Origin: Candidatus Aristotella avistercoris
Lineage (GTDB): Bacteria; Bacillota; Clostridia; Oscillospirales; Ruminococcaceae
Length of the DNA stretch: 38,175 nucleotides
Reading direction: 5' to 3'
Assembly: GCA_904397835.1 (NCBI GenBank)
Contig: CAJFOV010000048.1
Coordinates: 1 to 38,175, forward strand
The notes below the pieces were generated by a model. The model saw only the letters and a program-made list of their open reading frames with translations. It did no database searches and was not told the DNA's origin. A program made the position numbers and the translations under genes. Numbering within the stretch: position 1 is the stretch's first letter; each line of letters begins with the position of its first letter. Below are positions 7,094-14,708 of the stretch, in pieces.

Positions 7094-7891
7094 ATGAGAA
7101 TGAAGGATAAAGTGGCCATTGTGACCGCTTCCACCCGCGGCATCGGAGCCGCCATCGTGGAGGCCTTTGCCAAGGAGGGCGCAAAGGTTTACATGGCCGT
7201 GCGCAATCTGGACGCTGGCAAGGAGCGGGCGGATGCCCTCAATGCCAAGGGCTATCAGGTGGCCTGCGTCTACAACGATGCCACCAAAAAGGAGACCTAC
7301 CAGTCCATGGTGGCAGAGGTGATCCAAAAAGAAGGCCGGGTGGATGTGCTGGTCAACAACTTTGGTACCTCCAACCCCAAGAAGGATCTGGACATCAAAC
7401 ATACCGAGTATGAGGAGTATATCCGCACCATTGACGCAAATCTGGCCAGCGTCTTCCTCGCAAGCCAGGCGGTGATCCCCCACATGGCCAAAAACGGGGG
7501 CGGCAGTATTGTCAACATCTCCTCCATCGGCGGCCTGGTGCCGGACATCTCTCAGATTGCCTATGGCACCAGCAAGGCGGCCATCAACTACCTGACCAAA
7601 CTCATTGCCGTGCAGACCGCCCGGGACAACATCCGCTGCAACGCGGTGCTCCCCGGCATGACCGCCACCGACGCGGTACAGCAGAATCTTTCGGAAAACT
7701 TCAAGGAGTTCTTCCTCAAGCACACCCCCATCCGGCGCATGGGCACACCGGAGGACATTGCCAACACAGTGCTGTATTTTGCCTGTGACGATTCGGCCTA
7801 CACCACCGGACAGATTGTGGATGTCTCCGGCGGCTTTGGCCTGCCCACCCCCATCTATGGCGATATGATCGCCATGAAGGACAGACGCTAA
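7094..7891 (+). CDS. Short-chain dehydrogenase/reductase, 7-alpha-hydroxysteroid dehydrogenase-like
   Basis: Cytoplasmic NAD(P)-dependent oxidoreductase, 265 aa. The cofactor loop is TASTRGIG (residues 11-18) and the NNAG motif appears as NNFG (88-91). The catalytic set is N116, S144, Y157 and K161. A basic R37 after the second strand, with no acidic residue, suggests NADP(H). Several features match, from memory, clostridial bile-acid 7-alpha-hydroxysteroid dehydrogenases: STRGIG and NNFG variants, VPDISQIAYGTSKAAIN, RCNAVLPGMTATDA, and a GGFGLPTPIYGD tail. A bile-acid role is therefore plausible but not proven; a generic SDR on another alcohol is the alternative. The gene is divergent from a MocR regulator and followed by a hairpin. 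Confidence 0.85.
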   Translation: MRMKDKVAIVTASTRGIGAAIVEAFAKEGAKVYMAVRNLDAGKERADALNAKGYQVACVYNDATKKETYQSMVAEVIQKEGRVDVLVNNFGTSNPKKDLDIKHTEYEEYIRTIDANLASVFLASQAVIPHMAKNGGGSIVNISSIGGLVPDISQIAYGTSKAAINYLTKLIAVQTARDNIRCNAVLPGMTATDAVQQNLSENFKEFFLKHTPIRRMGTPEDIANTVLYFACDDSAYTTGQIVDVSGGFGLPTPIYGDMIAMKDRR

Positions 7892-7920
7892 CCCTCACCA
7901 TAACCGAATATTTCCTTTCG

Positions 7921-7955
7921 GCAAAGGAGCCAGGCAGTTTGCCTGGCTCCTTTGC
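7921..7955. terminator. Strong hairpin between convergent SDR and alcohol dehydrogenase genes
   Basis: Perfect 16-bp arms (7921-7936 and 7940-7955) with a 3-nt loop. The following TCTTGTG is only moderately U-rich, so termination is likely but the U-tract is not classic. Confidence 0.7.
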
Positions 7956-8012
7956 TCTTGTGACTTTGAAGCTGTCATTCCGCTGCTGAGCCGCCAGGAA
8001 CAAGATTTACGC

Positions 8013-9104
8013 CTAAGAAAGGCTTTTGCCGAATGCGTCGGCCTCCAGGATAGCCTGGATGAAGGCCTCCTTCTGCATCTCATAGGGCACGCAGCTCCAC
8101 TCCAGCGTCTGGGCAGCGCGATCTGCCAGGGCGGGCAGGTTCTTCTCCTCCAGGTCCAGATCCTTCAGGCAGACTGGCAGCCCCAGGGATTGGTTGAAAC
8201 GGGCATAGCGCTCCCGCTCCTGATATTGTTTGTCATAGGTCAACAGGCAGAGCACACCAAAAGAGACCAGCTCCCCGTGGAGGTGACGCTCCACCCCTGG
8301 GATCACCGTGGATCCGTTGTAGAAGGCGTGGGCAAGGCTGCTGTTGTAATAGTCCTCCTCCTTGGTGACCGTCAGATTGGACACCAGGCCGGTGGTGATG
8401 ATAATATCCAGGGCCACCTGCTCCAGGGCAAGGCTCGCCCGGCCGTTGCGGCAGTCCTCCAGGGCCTGGGGACCGTACTCCATCAGCGGGGAGGTGCAGG
8501 CCATGCTCAGCTGCTTGCCAAGGAGCACCGAGTGGTTCAAAGTCTTGCCCCGGGTGGAGAGGAGCACCTCCGGCTCCTTGGACAGGGCATCCCCGATCCC
8601 GGCCCACAGCAGGCGCTGGGGCGCCTCGGCAATGATCTTCGTGTTGATAAAGGTGTGCTCCGGCGGTGCGGGGGGATAGAAGTACTCCAGCATGGAGCCA
8701 TCTGGCCGGTAGATCACCGACAGGGCCGTGCAGGCCGCACAGTTGGAGGCGATGGTGGGAAATGCAAACAGCGGCTTGTCCAGCCGGTCTGCCACCACCT
8801 TACAGGTGTCGATGGCCCGGCCGCCTCCGACAGCAAAAATCATATCGGCCCCGGCCACTGCCTCATGGCCGCAGAGGGCCTGCGCGTGCTCATAGGTGGA
8901 ATTTCCGCCAAACCAGAGGAAGTCTGAGATGGTGACATCGGAACCGGCAATGCCCTCCAGCAGGGCCTCCTTCGCCTTGGACATGGCCGTCTTGCCGCCG
9001 ATGACCACCGCCTTCTTTCCAAAGCGCCGGGTCACCCAGGGGATGGAGTGGTAACACGTCTCGCCCACGCTGTAGTTGGGCAGAAAGGTGTGAAGTGGAC
9101 TCAT
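8013..9104 (-). CDS. Iron-type alcohol dehydrogenase, glycerol dehydrogenase-like
   Basis: NAD(P)-dependent dehydrogenase of the Fe-ADH/GldA fold, 363 aa. The start at 9104 is preceded by AAGGAG; a longer frame to 9149 has no ribosome-binding site. The dinucleotide site is VGGGRAIDTCK (about residue 95). PTIASNCAACTALSVIY follows, closely resembling GldA. Metal ligands fit an Asp in GIGDALSK, a His in LAHAFYNG and a His in HLHGELVSFG. This is the GldA pattern rather than the long-chain ADH or AdhE pattern. Substrate unknown. It is convergent with the SDR and lies 72 bases downstream of tyrS, separated from it by a GC-rich hairpin. Confidence 0.87.
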   Translation of the reverse strand: MSPLHTFLPNYSVGETCYHSIPWVTRRFGKKAVVIGGKTAMSKAKEALLEGIAGSDVTISDFLWFGGNSTYEHAQALCGHEAVAGADMIFAVGGGRAIDTCKVVADRLDKPLFAFPTIASNCAACTALSVIYRPDGSMLEYFYPPAPPEHTFINTKIIAEAPQRLLWAGIGDALSKEPEVLLSTRGKTLNHSVLLGKQLSMACTSPLMEYGPQALEDCRNGRASLALEQVALDIIITTGLVSNLTVTKEEDYYNSSLAHAFYNGSTVIPGVERHLHGELVSFGVLCLLTYDKQYQERERYARFNQSLGLPVCLKDLDLEEKNLPALADRAAQTLEWSCVPYEMQKEAFIQAILEADAFGKSLS

Positions 9105-9131
9105 GAAATCATTCTCCTTACAAAGATTTCC

Positions 9132-9162
9132 GGCGGGGCTCCGAAACACCGGCGGCCCCGCC
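9132..9162 (-). terminator. GC-rich hairpin after tyrS
   Basis: Arms GGCGGGGC (9132-9139) and GCCCCGCC (9155-9162). On the minus strand the tail is GGAAATCTTTG, a weak U-tract, so some read-through into the alcohol dehydrogenase gene is likely. Confidence 0.45.
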
Positions 9163-9176
9163 TCATTGAATAATCT

Positions 9177-10406
9177 CTACTGCAGCTGGGCCTTGTGGTA
9201 GACCTTTTTGCCCTTGCGCAGAATCACGTGGCCCTTGTCAAAAGCCTGGGCTGGAACCTGTGCACCAATGTCGCTGACCTTCTCGTCATCCACCGAGATG
9301 CCGCCCTGCTGAATCAGGCGCTTGGCCTCCCCCTTGGAGGGGGCCAATTTTGTCTTGACCAACAGATCCGCCACAGAGATGGCGCCACCGGCCAGGTCCT
9401 CCTGGGAGAGGACGGTGGTGGGCATATTCTCCGCATCGGTTCCGGCGGAGAAGATGGCCTGGGCGGCCTTCAGGCTCTCGTCGGCGGCCTGCTGGCCGTG
9501 GACCATGCGGGTCACCTCATAGGCCAGAATCTCCTTGGCCCGGTTGAGCTCGCTGCCCTGCCAGGACTCCATGGCCTCGATCTCCTCAATGGGCAGGAAG
9601 GTCAGGAGCTTCAGGCAATTGATCACATCTCCGTCGTCCACGTTGCGCCAGTACTGGAAGAACTCGTAGGGGCTGGTCTTTTCGGCATCCAGCCAGACGG
9701 CGCCCTTCTCCGTCTTGCCCATCTTTTTGCCCTCTTTGGTGGTCAGCAGGGTGTAGGTCATGCCGCAGACCTCCTCCCCCTCCACCCGGCGCACCAGGTC
9801 GATGCCGCCCAGGATGTTGGACCACTGGTCGTCGCCGCCCATCTGCATGGTGCAGCCATAAGTCTGGTAGAGCTTGAGGAAATCATAGCTCTGCATAATC
9901 ATGTAGTTGAACTCCAGGAAGGAGAGGCCCCGCTCCATACGGCTCTTAAAGCATTCCGCCGTGAGCATCCGATTGACGGAGAAGTGGACCCCCACCTCCC
10001 GGAGCATCTGGATGTAGTTGAGCTTGCACAGCCAGTCGCCGTTGCGGGCAAGGATGGCCCCGTCCTTTTCGTTGAAATCCAGGAACCGCTCCATCTGGCG
10101 GCGGAAACACTCAGAGTTGTAATCGATCTGTTCCGGGGTCAGCATCTTGCGCATGTCCGTCTTGCCGGTGGGGTCCCCCACCAGGGTGGTCCCAGTGCCC
10201 AGCAGGACAATGGGCCGGTGCCCGGCCTTCTGCAGGCGGGACATGGTGACCAGCTGCAAGAAGTGACCCACATGCAGGCTGTCCGCCGTGGCGTCAAAGC
10301 CGATGTAGAAGGTGACCTTCTCGTTTTCGAGCTTTTCTTTGATCTTCTCCTCATTGGTCATTTGGGCGATGAGCCCACGGCGCTTGAGTTCCTCAAAAAT
10401 GGTCAT
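9177..10406 (-). CDS. tyrS: Tyrosyl-tRNA synthetase
   Basis: Charges tRNA-Tyr with tyrosine (EC 6.1.1.1), cytoplasmic homodimer. It has 409 residues, normal for the bacterial class. The class I HIGH motif is H45-V-G-H48 and the KMSKS equivalent is K228-M-G-K-T232. The tyrosine pocket residues YIGFDAT (34-40) and the MGGDDQWSNI segment (189-198) are intact. A C-terminal S4-like RNA-binding domain (SKGEAKRLIQQGGISVDD) is present. Expression is controlled by the tyrosine T-box leader upstream, which fits its role. Confidence 0.98.
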   Translation of the reverse strand: MTIFEELKRRGLIAQMTNEEKIKEKLENEKVTFYIGFDATADSLHVGHFLQLVTMSRLQKAGHRPIVLLGTGTTLVGDPTGKTDMRKMLTPEQIDYNSECFRRQMERFLDFNEKDGAILARNGDWLCKLNYIQMLREVGVHFSVNRMLTAECFKSRMERGLSFLEFNYMIMQSYDFLKLYQTYGCTMQMGGDDQWSNILGGIDLVRRVEGEEVCGMTYTLLTTKEGKKMGKTEKGAVWLDAEKTSPYEFFQYWRNVDDGDVINCLKLLTFLPIEEIEAMESWQGSELNRAKEILAYEVTRMVHGQQAADESLKAAQAIFSAGTDAENMPTTVLSQEDLAGGAISVADLLVKTKLAPSKGEAKRLIQQGGISVDDEKVSDIGAQVPAQAFDKGHVILRKGKKVYHKAQLQ

Positions 10407-10461
10407 GGTGTTCTGTTTCTCCTTTCATCCACTGTAATCCCACTGGCAGGTCAAAGGATAC

Positions 10462-10728
10462 AAAAAGCCCTCTGCCTGCAGATGCAAGCAGAGGGCGAAT
10501 CAAGCCGCGTTACCACCTCTGTTCACCGCCCCCTCACGGAAGGCGGCCTCAACGGGTACCAACATACCCTACCGCTGTAACGGGCGGACCCGGCACGGGC
10601 CTACTAGGCAAGGATGCTGTTCAGCTGGCGGCTCTGGGACGTATTCGGACAGCCTGCTGCGCCCCTTTCCACCAACCGGGGCTCTCTATGCCAGCGGCAG
10701 CTGCCTACTGGTTCCCTTCTCAGCCGTT
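10462..10728 (-). promoter_or_regulatory. T-box riboswitch (tyrosine) leader of tyrS
   Basis: The approximately 265-nt leader senses uncharged tRNA. Read on the minus strand: Stem I contains AGAGAGC and GGTTGGTGGAAA, and the specifier loop GAA-TAC-GTCCC has the codon TAC (Tyr) at 10641-10643. The T-box sequence AACAGAGGTGGTAACGCGGC is at 10504-10523. The leader ends in a terminator whose arms are 10467-10475 and 10488-10496, followed by TTTTT (10462-10466). The specifier agrees with the downstream gene. Confidence 0.93.
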
Positions 10729-10734
10729 GCTCCT

Positions 10735-10763
10735 ATTATATGCAAAATTTGCCCAAATGTCAA
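10735..10763 (-). promoter_or_regulatory. Consensus promoter of the tyrS T-box transcript
   Basis: On the minus strand TTGACA (10758-10763), 17-bp spacer, TATAAT (10735-10740): a perfect match at both hexamers, as expected when control lies in the leader. Confidence 0.93.
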
Positions 10764-10830
10764 GGGAGATTTTTGGCATCTCCTCCATTTTACGCTCCCT
10801 TGACCGGAAGGATACAGAGGATCCATGCCC

Positions 10831-12498
10831 CTATTCCTGGGCGTGCTCCAGCAGCTCCTGGGCGTTTTTTAGGGAGATCTCAGAGGCATCCCCCGTCATA
10901 ATGCGGGCCAGTTCCCGCTTGCGGCCCTCAAAATCCAGGGGTTGCACCTGGGTGAAAGTGCGCCCATCCCGCACCTCCTTGTAGATGTAGAGGTGCTGGT
11001 CCCCAAAGGCGGCCACCTGGGCCAGGTGGGTGACCACAATCACCTGGCGGCTGCGGGACACCTCCTTGAGCTTGCGGCCAATCTTGCCGGCGGCCCGTCC
11101 GCTGACACCGGTGTCCACCTCATCAAAGATGGAGGTGGATACCTCATCCTGCTGGGAGATCACATTCTCCAACGAGAGCATGATGCGGGACAGCTCACCG
11201 CCGGAGGCAATCTTCTCCAGGGGTTTTGGCGCCTCTCCAGGGTTGGTGGAGATGAGGAACTCCACCGTATCCTGCCCCTTGGGCCCTAGGGTTCCCCGCC
11301 GCTGGGCCAGGGTCAGACGCACATGGGGCATCTCCAAAAAGGCCAGCTCCTGCTCCACCAGCTGCACCAGGCGTTTGCCCGCCTGAGCCCGCTTTTGGGA
11401 GAGGGCCTGGGCCAACTCCTGAGCCTGGGCCTGCAGGTCCTGCTCCTGTTTTTGCAGCCGCTGCAGGGTCTCATCGGAAAATTGGATCTGATCCAACTGC
11501 TGCTGGGCCCGCTCTTGGAAAGAGAGAATCTCCTCCACCGTGGGGCCATATTTGCGCTGCAGGCGGTGGATCTCATCCAACCGGTCCTCCATCTCCTCCA
11601 GGCGCTGGGGATCAAACTCCAGGGCCTCCATTTGGTCCCGCAGCTCCTCCTGGCAGTCCTGGAGCAGATAGGAAAACTCCTCCACCCGCTCCCGCCAGGG
11701 GGAGAGCGGCGTCAGATACGCCTGGAGCTGCTCCAGCAGGGCGGCAAACTCCTCCATCTGGCTGCGCAGGCCGGCGGATTCCTCCCCACCCTCCAGCAGC
11801 TCCCGGCATTGGGAGAGCAGCTCGGAGATATGCACAGCATTCTTCATCACCTTGCGCTGTTCCTGCAGCTCCTCCTCCTCGCCGGGGACCAGCTGGGCCT
11901 GCTGGATCTCATCAATCTGATACTGAAGCAGGTCCATGGTCTGGGCTTTTTGGGATTCGTCCACCTGCAGGCCCTCCATCTCCCGGTGGGTCCGCTGCAG
12001 GGCGTCGTAGACCTGGCGGTAGGCGGCCAGATCCTCCTGCAACTCCCCAAACCGGTCCACAAACTCCAGGTGCTGATCCCGGTCCAACAGCTGCTGGCTG
12101 TCGTGCTGCCCATGGATGTGGATCAGACCCCGGGTGGCCTCCCGCAGCAGAGCGGCGGTGGCCGGCTGACCGTTGATCTTGCAGACGCTCTTGCCGTCGG
12201 CGCGGATCTCCCGGCGGATGAGCAGAGGTTCCTCCTCCTCCAAATCAAAGCCCAGCTCCCGGATCTGCTGCCGGTGCTGAGGGGAGAGCTGCTCAAAGGT
12301 CGCAGCGACCACCGCCCGATCCTCCCCGCTGCGCACCAGATCCTTGGAGACCCGCTGCCCCAGGATGCTGTGGATGGCGTGGATCAGGATGGTTTTTCCC
12401 GCGCCGGTCTCCCCGGTAAAGACGTTCAAACCCTGGGCCAGCTCAATGGTGGCCTTTGAGATGACGGCAACGTTGTTGATGTATAGTTGAGAAAGCAT
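10831..12498 (-). CDS. recN: DNA repair protein RecN
   Basis: SMC-like ATPase that acts early in double-strand-break repair. It has 555 residues from the ATG at 12498; the ATG at 12522 lacks a ribosome-binding site, while GGGAGG precedes 12498. Walker A is GETGAGKT (29-36). The middle of the protein is a long Gln/Glu/Leu-rich coiled coil. The C-terminal half contains the ABC signature ASGGELSRIML and Walker B SIFDEVDTGVSG, then the GRAAGKIG and THLAQVAAFGD segments typical of RecN. It is the last gene of the long minus-strand cluster, 37 bases after argR, a Firmicutes arrangement. Confidence 0.97.
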   Translation of the reverse strand: MLSQLYINNVAVISKATIELAQGLNVFTGETGAGKTILIHAIHSILGQRVSKDLVRSGEDRAVVAATFEQLSPQHRQQIRELGFDLEEEEPLLIRREIRADGKSVCKINGQPATAALLREATRGLIHIHGQHDSQQLLDRDQHLEFVDRFGELQEDLAAYRQVYDALQRTHREMEGLQVDESQKAQTMDLLQYQIDEIQQAQLVPGEEEELQEQRKVMKNAVHISELLSQCRELLEGGEESAGLRSQMEEFAALLEQLQAYLTPLSPWRERVEEFSYLLQDCQEELRDQMEALEFDPQRLEEMEDRLDEIHRLQRKYGPTVEEILSFQERAQQQLDQIQFSDETLQRLQKQEQDLQAQAQELAQALSQKRAQAGKRLVQLVEQELAFLEMPHVRLTLAQRRGTLGPKGQDTVEFLISTNPGEAPKPLEKIASGGELSRIMLSLENVISQQDEVSTSIFDEVDTGVSGRAAGKIGRKLKEVSRSRQVIVVTHLAQVAAFGDQHLYIYKEVRDGRTFTQVQPLDFEGRKRELARIMTGDASEISLKNAQELLEHAQE

Positions 12499-12535
12499 CC
12501 CACTCTGCCTCCCTTCTGCCAAAAGAAAGCCGCTG

Positions 12536-12991
12536 CTACTTCTCCGCCAGAGCCTTGAGCTGGTTCATCAGCTCCTCGGCTGTCTCCTCGTCCCGCGTCA
12601 GGCTGAAGATGGTGTCATCTCCAGCGATGGTGCCCACCAGACCGCTCCAATGGATGGAGTCCAGGGCGGCGCAGGCGGCGTTGGCCATGCCGGTGTAGCA
12701 CTTGATGACCACAATGTTCATGGCCCGGTCAATGCTCTTGACCGACTCCGAGAAGATGGCGTGGAACCGGAAGGACATGTCCGACAGGTCACTGGCGGCG
12801 CCGGTGGTGTAGCGGTACCCCCCCGTGCCGGACTGGGCCTTCACCAGCCGCAGCTCCTTGATGTCCCGGGAGACTGTGGCCTGGGTCACAGAGAAGCCGC
12901 TCTCATTGAGCAGGCGTTGCAGCTCCTCCTGGGTCTCCACCGCATGGTCGGCGATGATCTCCAAGATTTTTGCGTGCCGTTTGGACTTCAT
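12536..12991 (-). CDS. argR: Arginine repressor ArgR/AhrC
   Basis: Arginine-dependent regulator of arginine biosynthesis and catabolism, normally hexameric. It has 151 residues. The N-terminal winged helix (residues about 1-70) contains the recognition helix SVTQATVSRDIKELRLVK. The C-terminal oligomerisation and arginine-binding domain contains AACAALDSIHW and GTIAGDDTIF, where the GDDT acidic pair binds arginine. Its stop is 37 bases before recN and its start is 4 bases after the nadK stop, so it is translated from the shared message. No arginine biosynthesis genes are in the window. Confidence 0.97.
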   Translation of the reverse strand: MKSKRHAKILEIIADHAVETQEELQRLLNESGFSVTQATVSRDIKELRLVKAQSGTGGYRYTTGAASDLSDMSFRFHAIFSESVKSIDRAMNIVVIKCYTGMANAACAALDSIHWSGLVGTIAGDDTIFSLTRDEETAEELMNQLKALAEK

Positions 12992-12995
12992 ATTT

Positions 12996-13853
12996 TTACC
13001 TCCTGAATGCGATTTTATCGATCAATATTTCATAAAAATTCCGGTCATTGAAGGAGATAAAGGAGGCCGGCTTTTCAGAACGGACAATTTCCACCCAATC
13101 CTGGCTGGTAAAGGTGGCAACTTTGCGGCCATCCACCCGGATCTCCGCCTCGTCGGAATAGTTGATAAAGTGGGTGTGGATGCTGAGCTTTTTGTCCGCG
13201 GCAAACACCACAGACCGCGTAAAGAGGGACTGGGGACAGATGGGCGTCAGGATGATGGCGTCGAAGGCCGGATCCACCACCGGTCCCCCTGCCGACAGGG
13301 AGTAGGCCGTGGAACCGGTGGGTGTGGAAAAGATCAGCCCATCCGCCCGGTAGCTGCCCACCGAGCGCCCGCCGCACTCCACATCGATGTCCACCATGTG
13401 CTCCTTTTCCACCCGGGAGAACACAATGTCGTTGAGACCGGTAAAATGGATCTCGCTCCCGTTGGCCCGATGGAGAGTCCCCTTGAGAAGCATGCGGTCC
13501 TCCAGGGTGTATTCCCCCCGCATGAGACGTTCCAGCGGCTCCAGATCCCCAATGTCCACCTGGGCCAGAAAGCCCACCCGTCCAATGTTGATCCCGAGGA
13601 TGGGCAGATGGTAGTGGATGGCATATTTTGCCCCGTGGATGATGGTGCCATCCCCGCCGATGGTGATGAGCAGGTCCATCTCGCCCATCACATGTTTGGC
13701 CGGCAGGAACTGGGCCGGAATTTCTCCCACCACCTGCTGTAGAGAGGGATCCAGAAAACACTGGGCCCCAAGGCCCTGGAGCTTTTCCACCACCTGATGC
13801 AGGTGAAGTATCGCCTGGTCCTTGCTGGTATTTAAGATGATATAGATCTTCAT
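12996..13853 (-). CDS. nadK: NAD kinase
   Basis: Phosphorylates NAD to NADP (EC 2.7.1.23), cytoplasmic. It has 285 residues. The signature GGDGTIIHG (about 68-76) holds the catalytic Asp, and NIGRVGFLAQV follows. The second conserved block DGLIFSTPTGSTAYSLSAGGP contains the NAD-binding and oligomer contacts. The dxs-tlyA-nadK-argR-recN order is common in Firmicutes. Confidence 0.97.
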   Translation of the reverse strand: MKIYIILNTSKDQAILHLHQVVEKLQGLGAQCFLDPSLQQVVGEIPAQFLPAKHVMGEMDLLITIGGDGTIIHGAKYAIHYHLPILGINIGRVGFLAQVDIGDLEPLERLMRGEYTLEDRMLLKGTLHRANGSEIHFTGLNDIVFSRVEKEHMVDIDVECGGRSVGSYRADGLIFSTPTGSTAYSLSAGGPVVDPAFDAIILTPICPQSLFTRSVVFAADKKLSIHTHFINYSDEAEIRVDGRKVATFTSQDWVEIVRSEKPASFISFNDRNFYEILIDKIAFRR

Positions 13854-13896
13854 CGTGTCACAACCTCTTTGGTATGCTGCATGTTATGGGATCCCG

Positions 13897-14697
13897 CTAC
13901 CCCAGCTGTTCGTGGGAGGCAGAGACCACCTGGGCGATCTGGCTGTCGTCCACGGTGCCGCCTGCGCCGCCCTTCTGCAGGTGGAGGAGGTACTCAATGT
14001 TCCCCTCCGGCCCCTTGATGGGGGAAAAATCCAGGCCCAAAATACCAAAGCCAGCATTCCCGGCAAAGTGGATCACCTTCTCCAGGACCTCCTGGTGGAT
14101 CTCCGGCTCCCGGACCACGCCTTTTTTGCCCACCCGGCCCTTGCCCGCCTCAAACTGGGGCTTTACCAGGCAGACCCCATGGCCGTTCTCGGCCAACAGG
14201 GTGCGGACCACCGGCAGCACCAGGGTCAGGGAGATGAAGGAGACGTCCACACTGACAAAATCCACCGGCTCTGGCACCTGTTCCTCTGTCACATAGCGGA
14301 TGTTGGTCCGCTCCAGATTCACCACCCTGGGGTCGTTGCGCAGCTTCCAGGCCAGCTGGCCATAGCCCACATCCACGGCATACACCTTTTTGGCCCCATT
14401 TTGGAGCATACAGTCCGTGAACCCTCCGGTGGAGGCGCCAATATCCATACAGCAGGCACCCTGCAGATCCAGGGCAAAACTGGCCATGGCCTTCTCCAGC
14501 TTCAGGCCGCCCCGGCTGACATATTTGAGGGTATCCCCCCGCAGCTCCACCTGGTCGGTGTCCTCAATATTCATCCCGGCCTTGTCGGCCTTTTGGTTGT
14601 TGACATAGATCTGCCCGGCCATGATCAGAGCCTTGGCCCGCTCCCGGGAGGGGGCCAGCCCCCGCTCTGTCACCGCCACATCCAGACGTATCTTCAT
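13897..14697 (-). CDS. tlyA: TlyA family rRNA (cytidine-2'-O)-methyltransferase
   Basis: SAM-dependent ribose methyltransferase. It has 266 residues from the ATG at 14697, where GAGGAGG lies just upstream; a longer frame to 14940 overlaps dxs and lacks a start signal. An N-terminal S4 RNA-binding domain (residues 1-60: LDVAVTERGLAPSRERAK) precedes a Rossmann methyltransferase of the FtsJ type. SAM motif I is MDIGASTGGFTDCML (about 85). The K-D-K-E tetrad candidates lie in SRGGLKLEKA, SVDVSFISL, CLVKPQFEAG and the C-terminal acidic region. In mycobacteria TlyA modification is linked to capreomycin susceptibility; some homologues are called haemolysins, a historical label. Confidence 0.93.
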   Translation of the reverse strand: MKIRLDVAVTERGLAPSRERAKALIMAGQIYVNNQKADKAGMNIEDTDQVELRGDTLKYVSRGGLKLEKAMASFALDLQGACCMDIGASTGGFTDCMLQNGAKKVYAVDVGYGQLAWKLRNDPRVVNLERTNIRYVTEEQVPEPVDFVSVDVSFISLTLVLPVVRTLLAENGHGVCLVKPQFEAGKGRVGKKGVVREPEIHQEVLEKVIHFAGNAGFGILGLDFSPIKGPEGNIEYLLHLQKGGAGGTVDDSQIAQVVSASHEQLG

Positions 14698-14708
14698 GGG
14701 TTCCTCCT

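Noticed and set aside
9195-10580. Long open plus-strand frame opposite tyrS
   Set aside because: Shadow of tyrS; it also runs through the T-box leader.
11323-12459. Leu/Gln-rich open plus-strand frame opposite recN
   Set aside because: Antisense of the RecN coiled coil; composition is a by-product.
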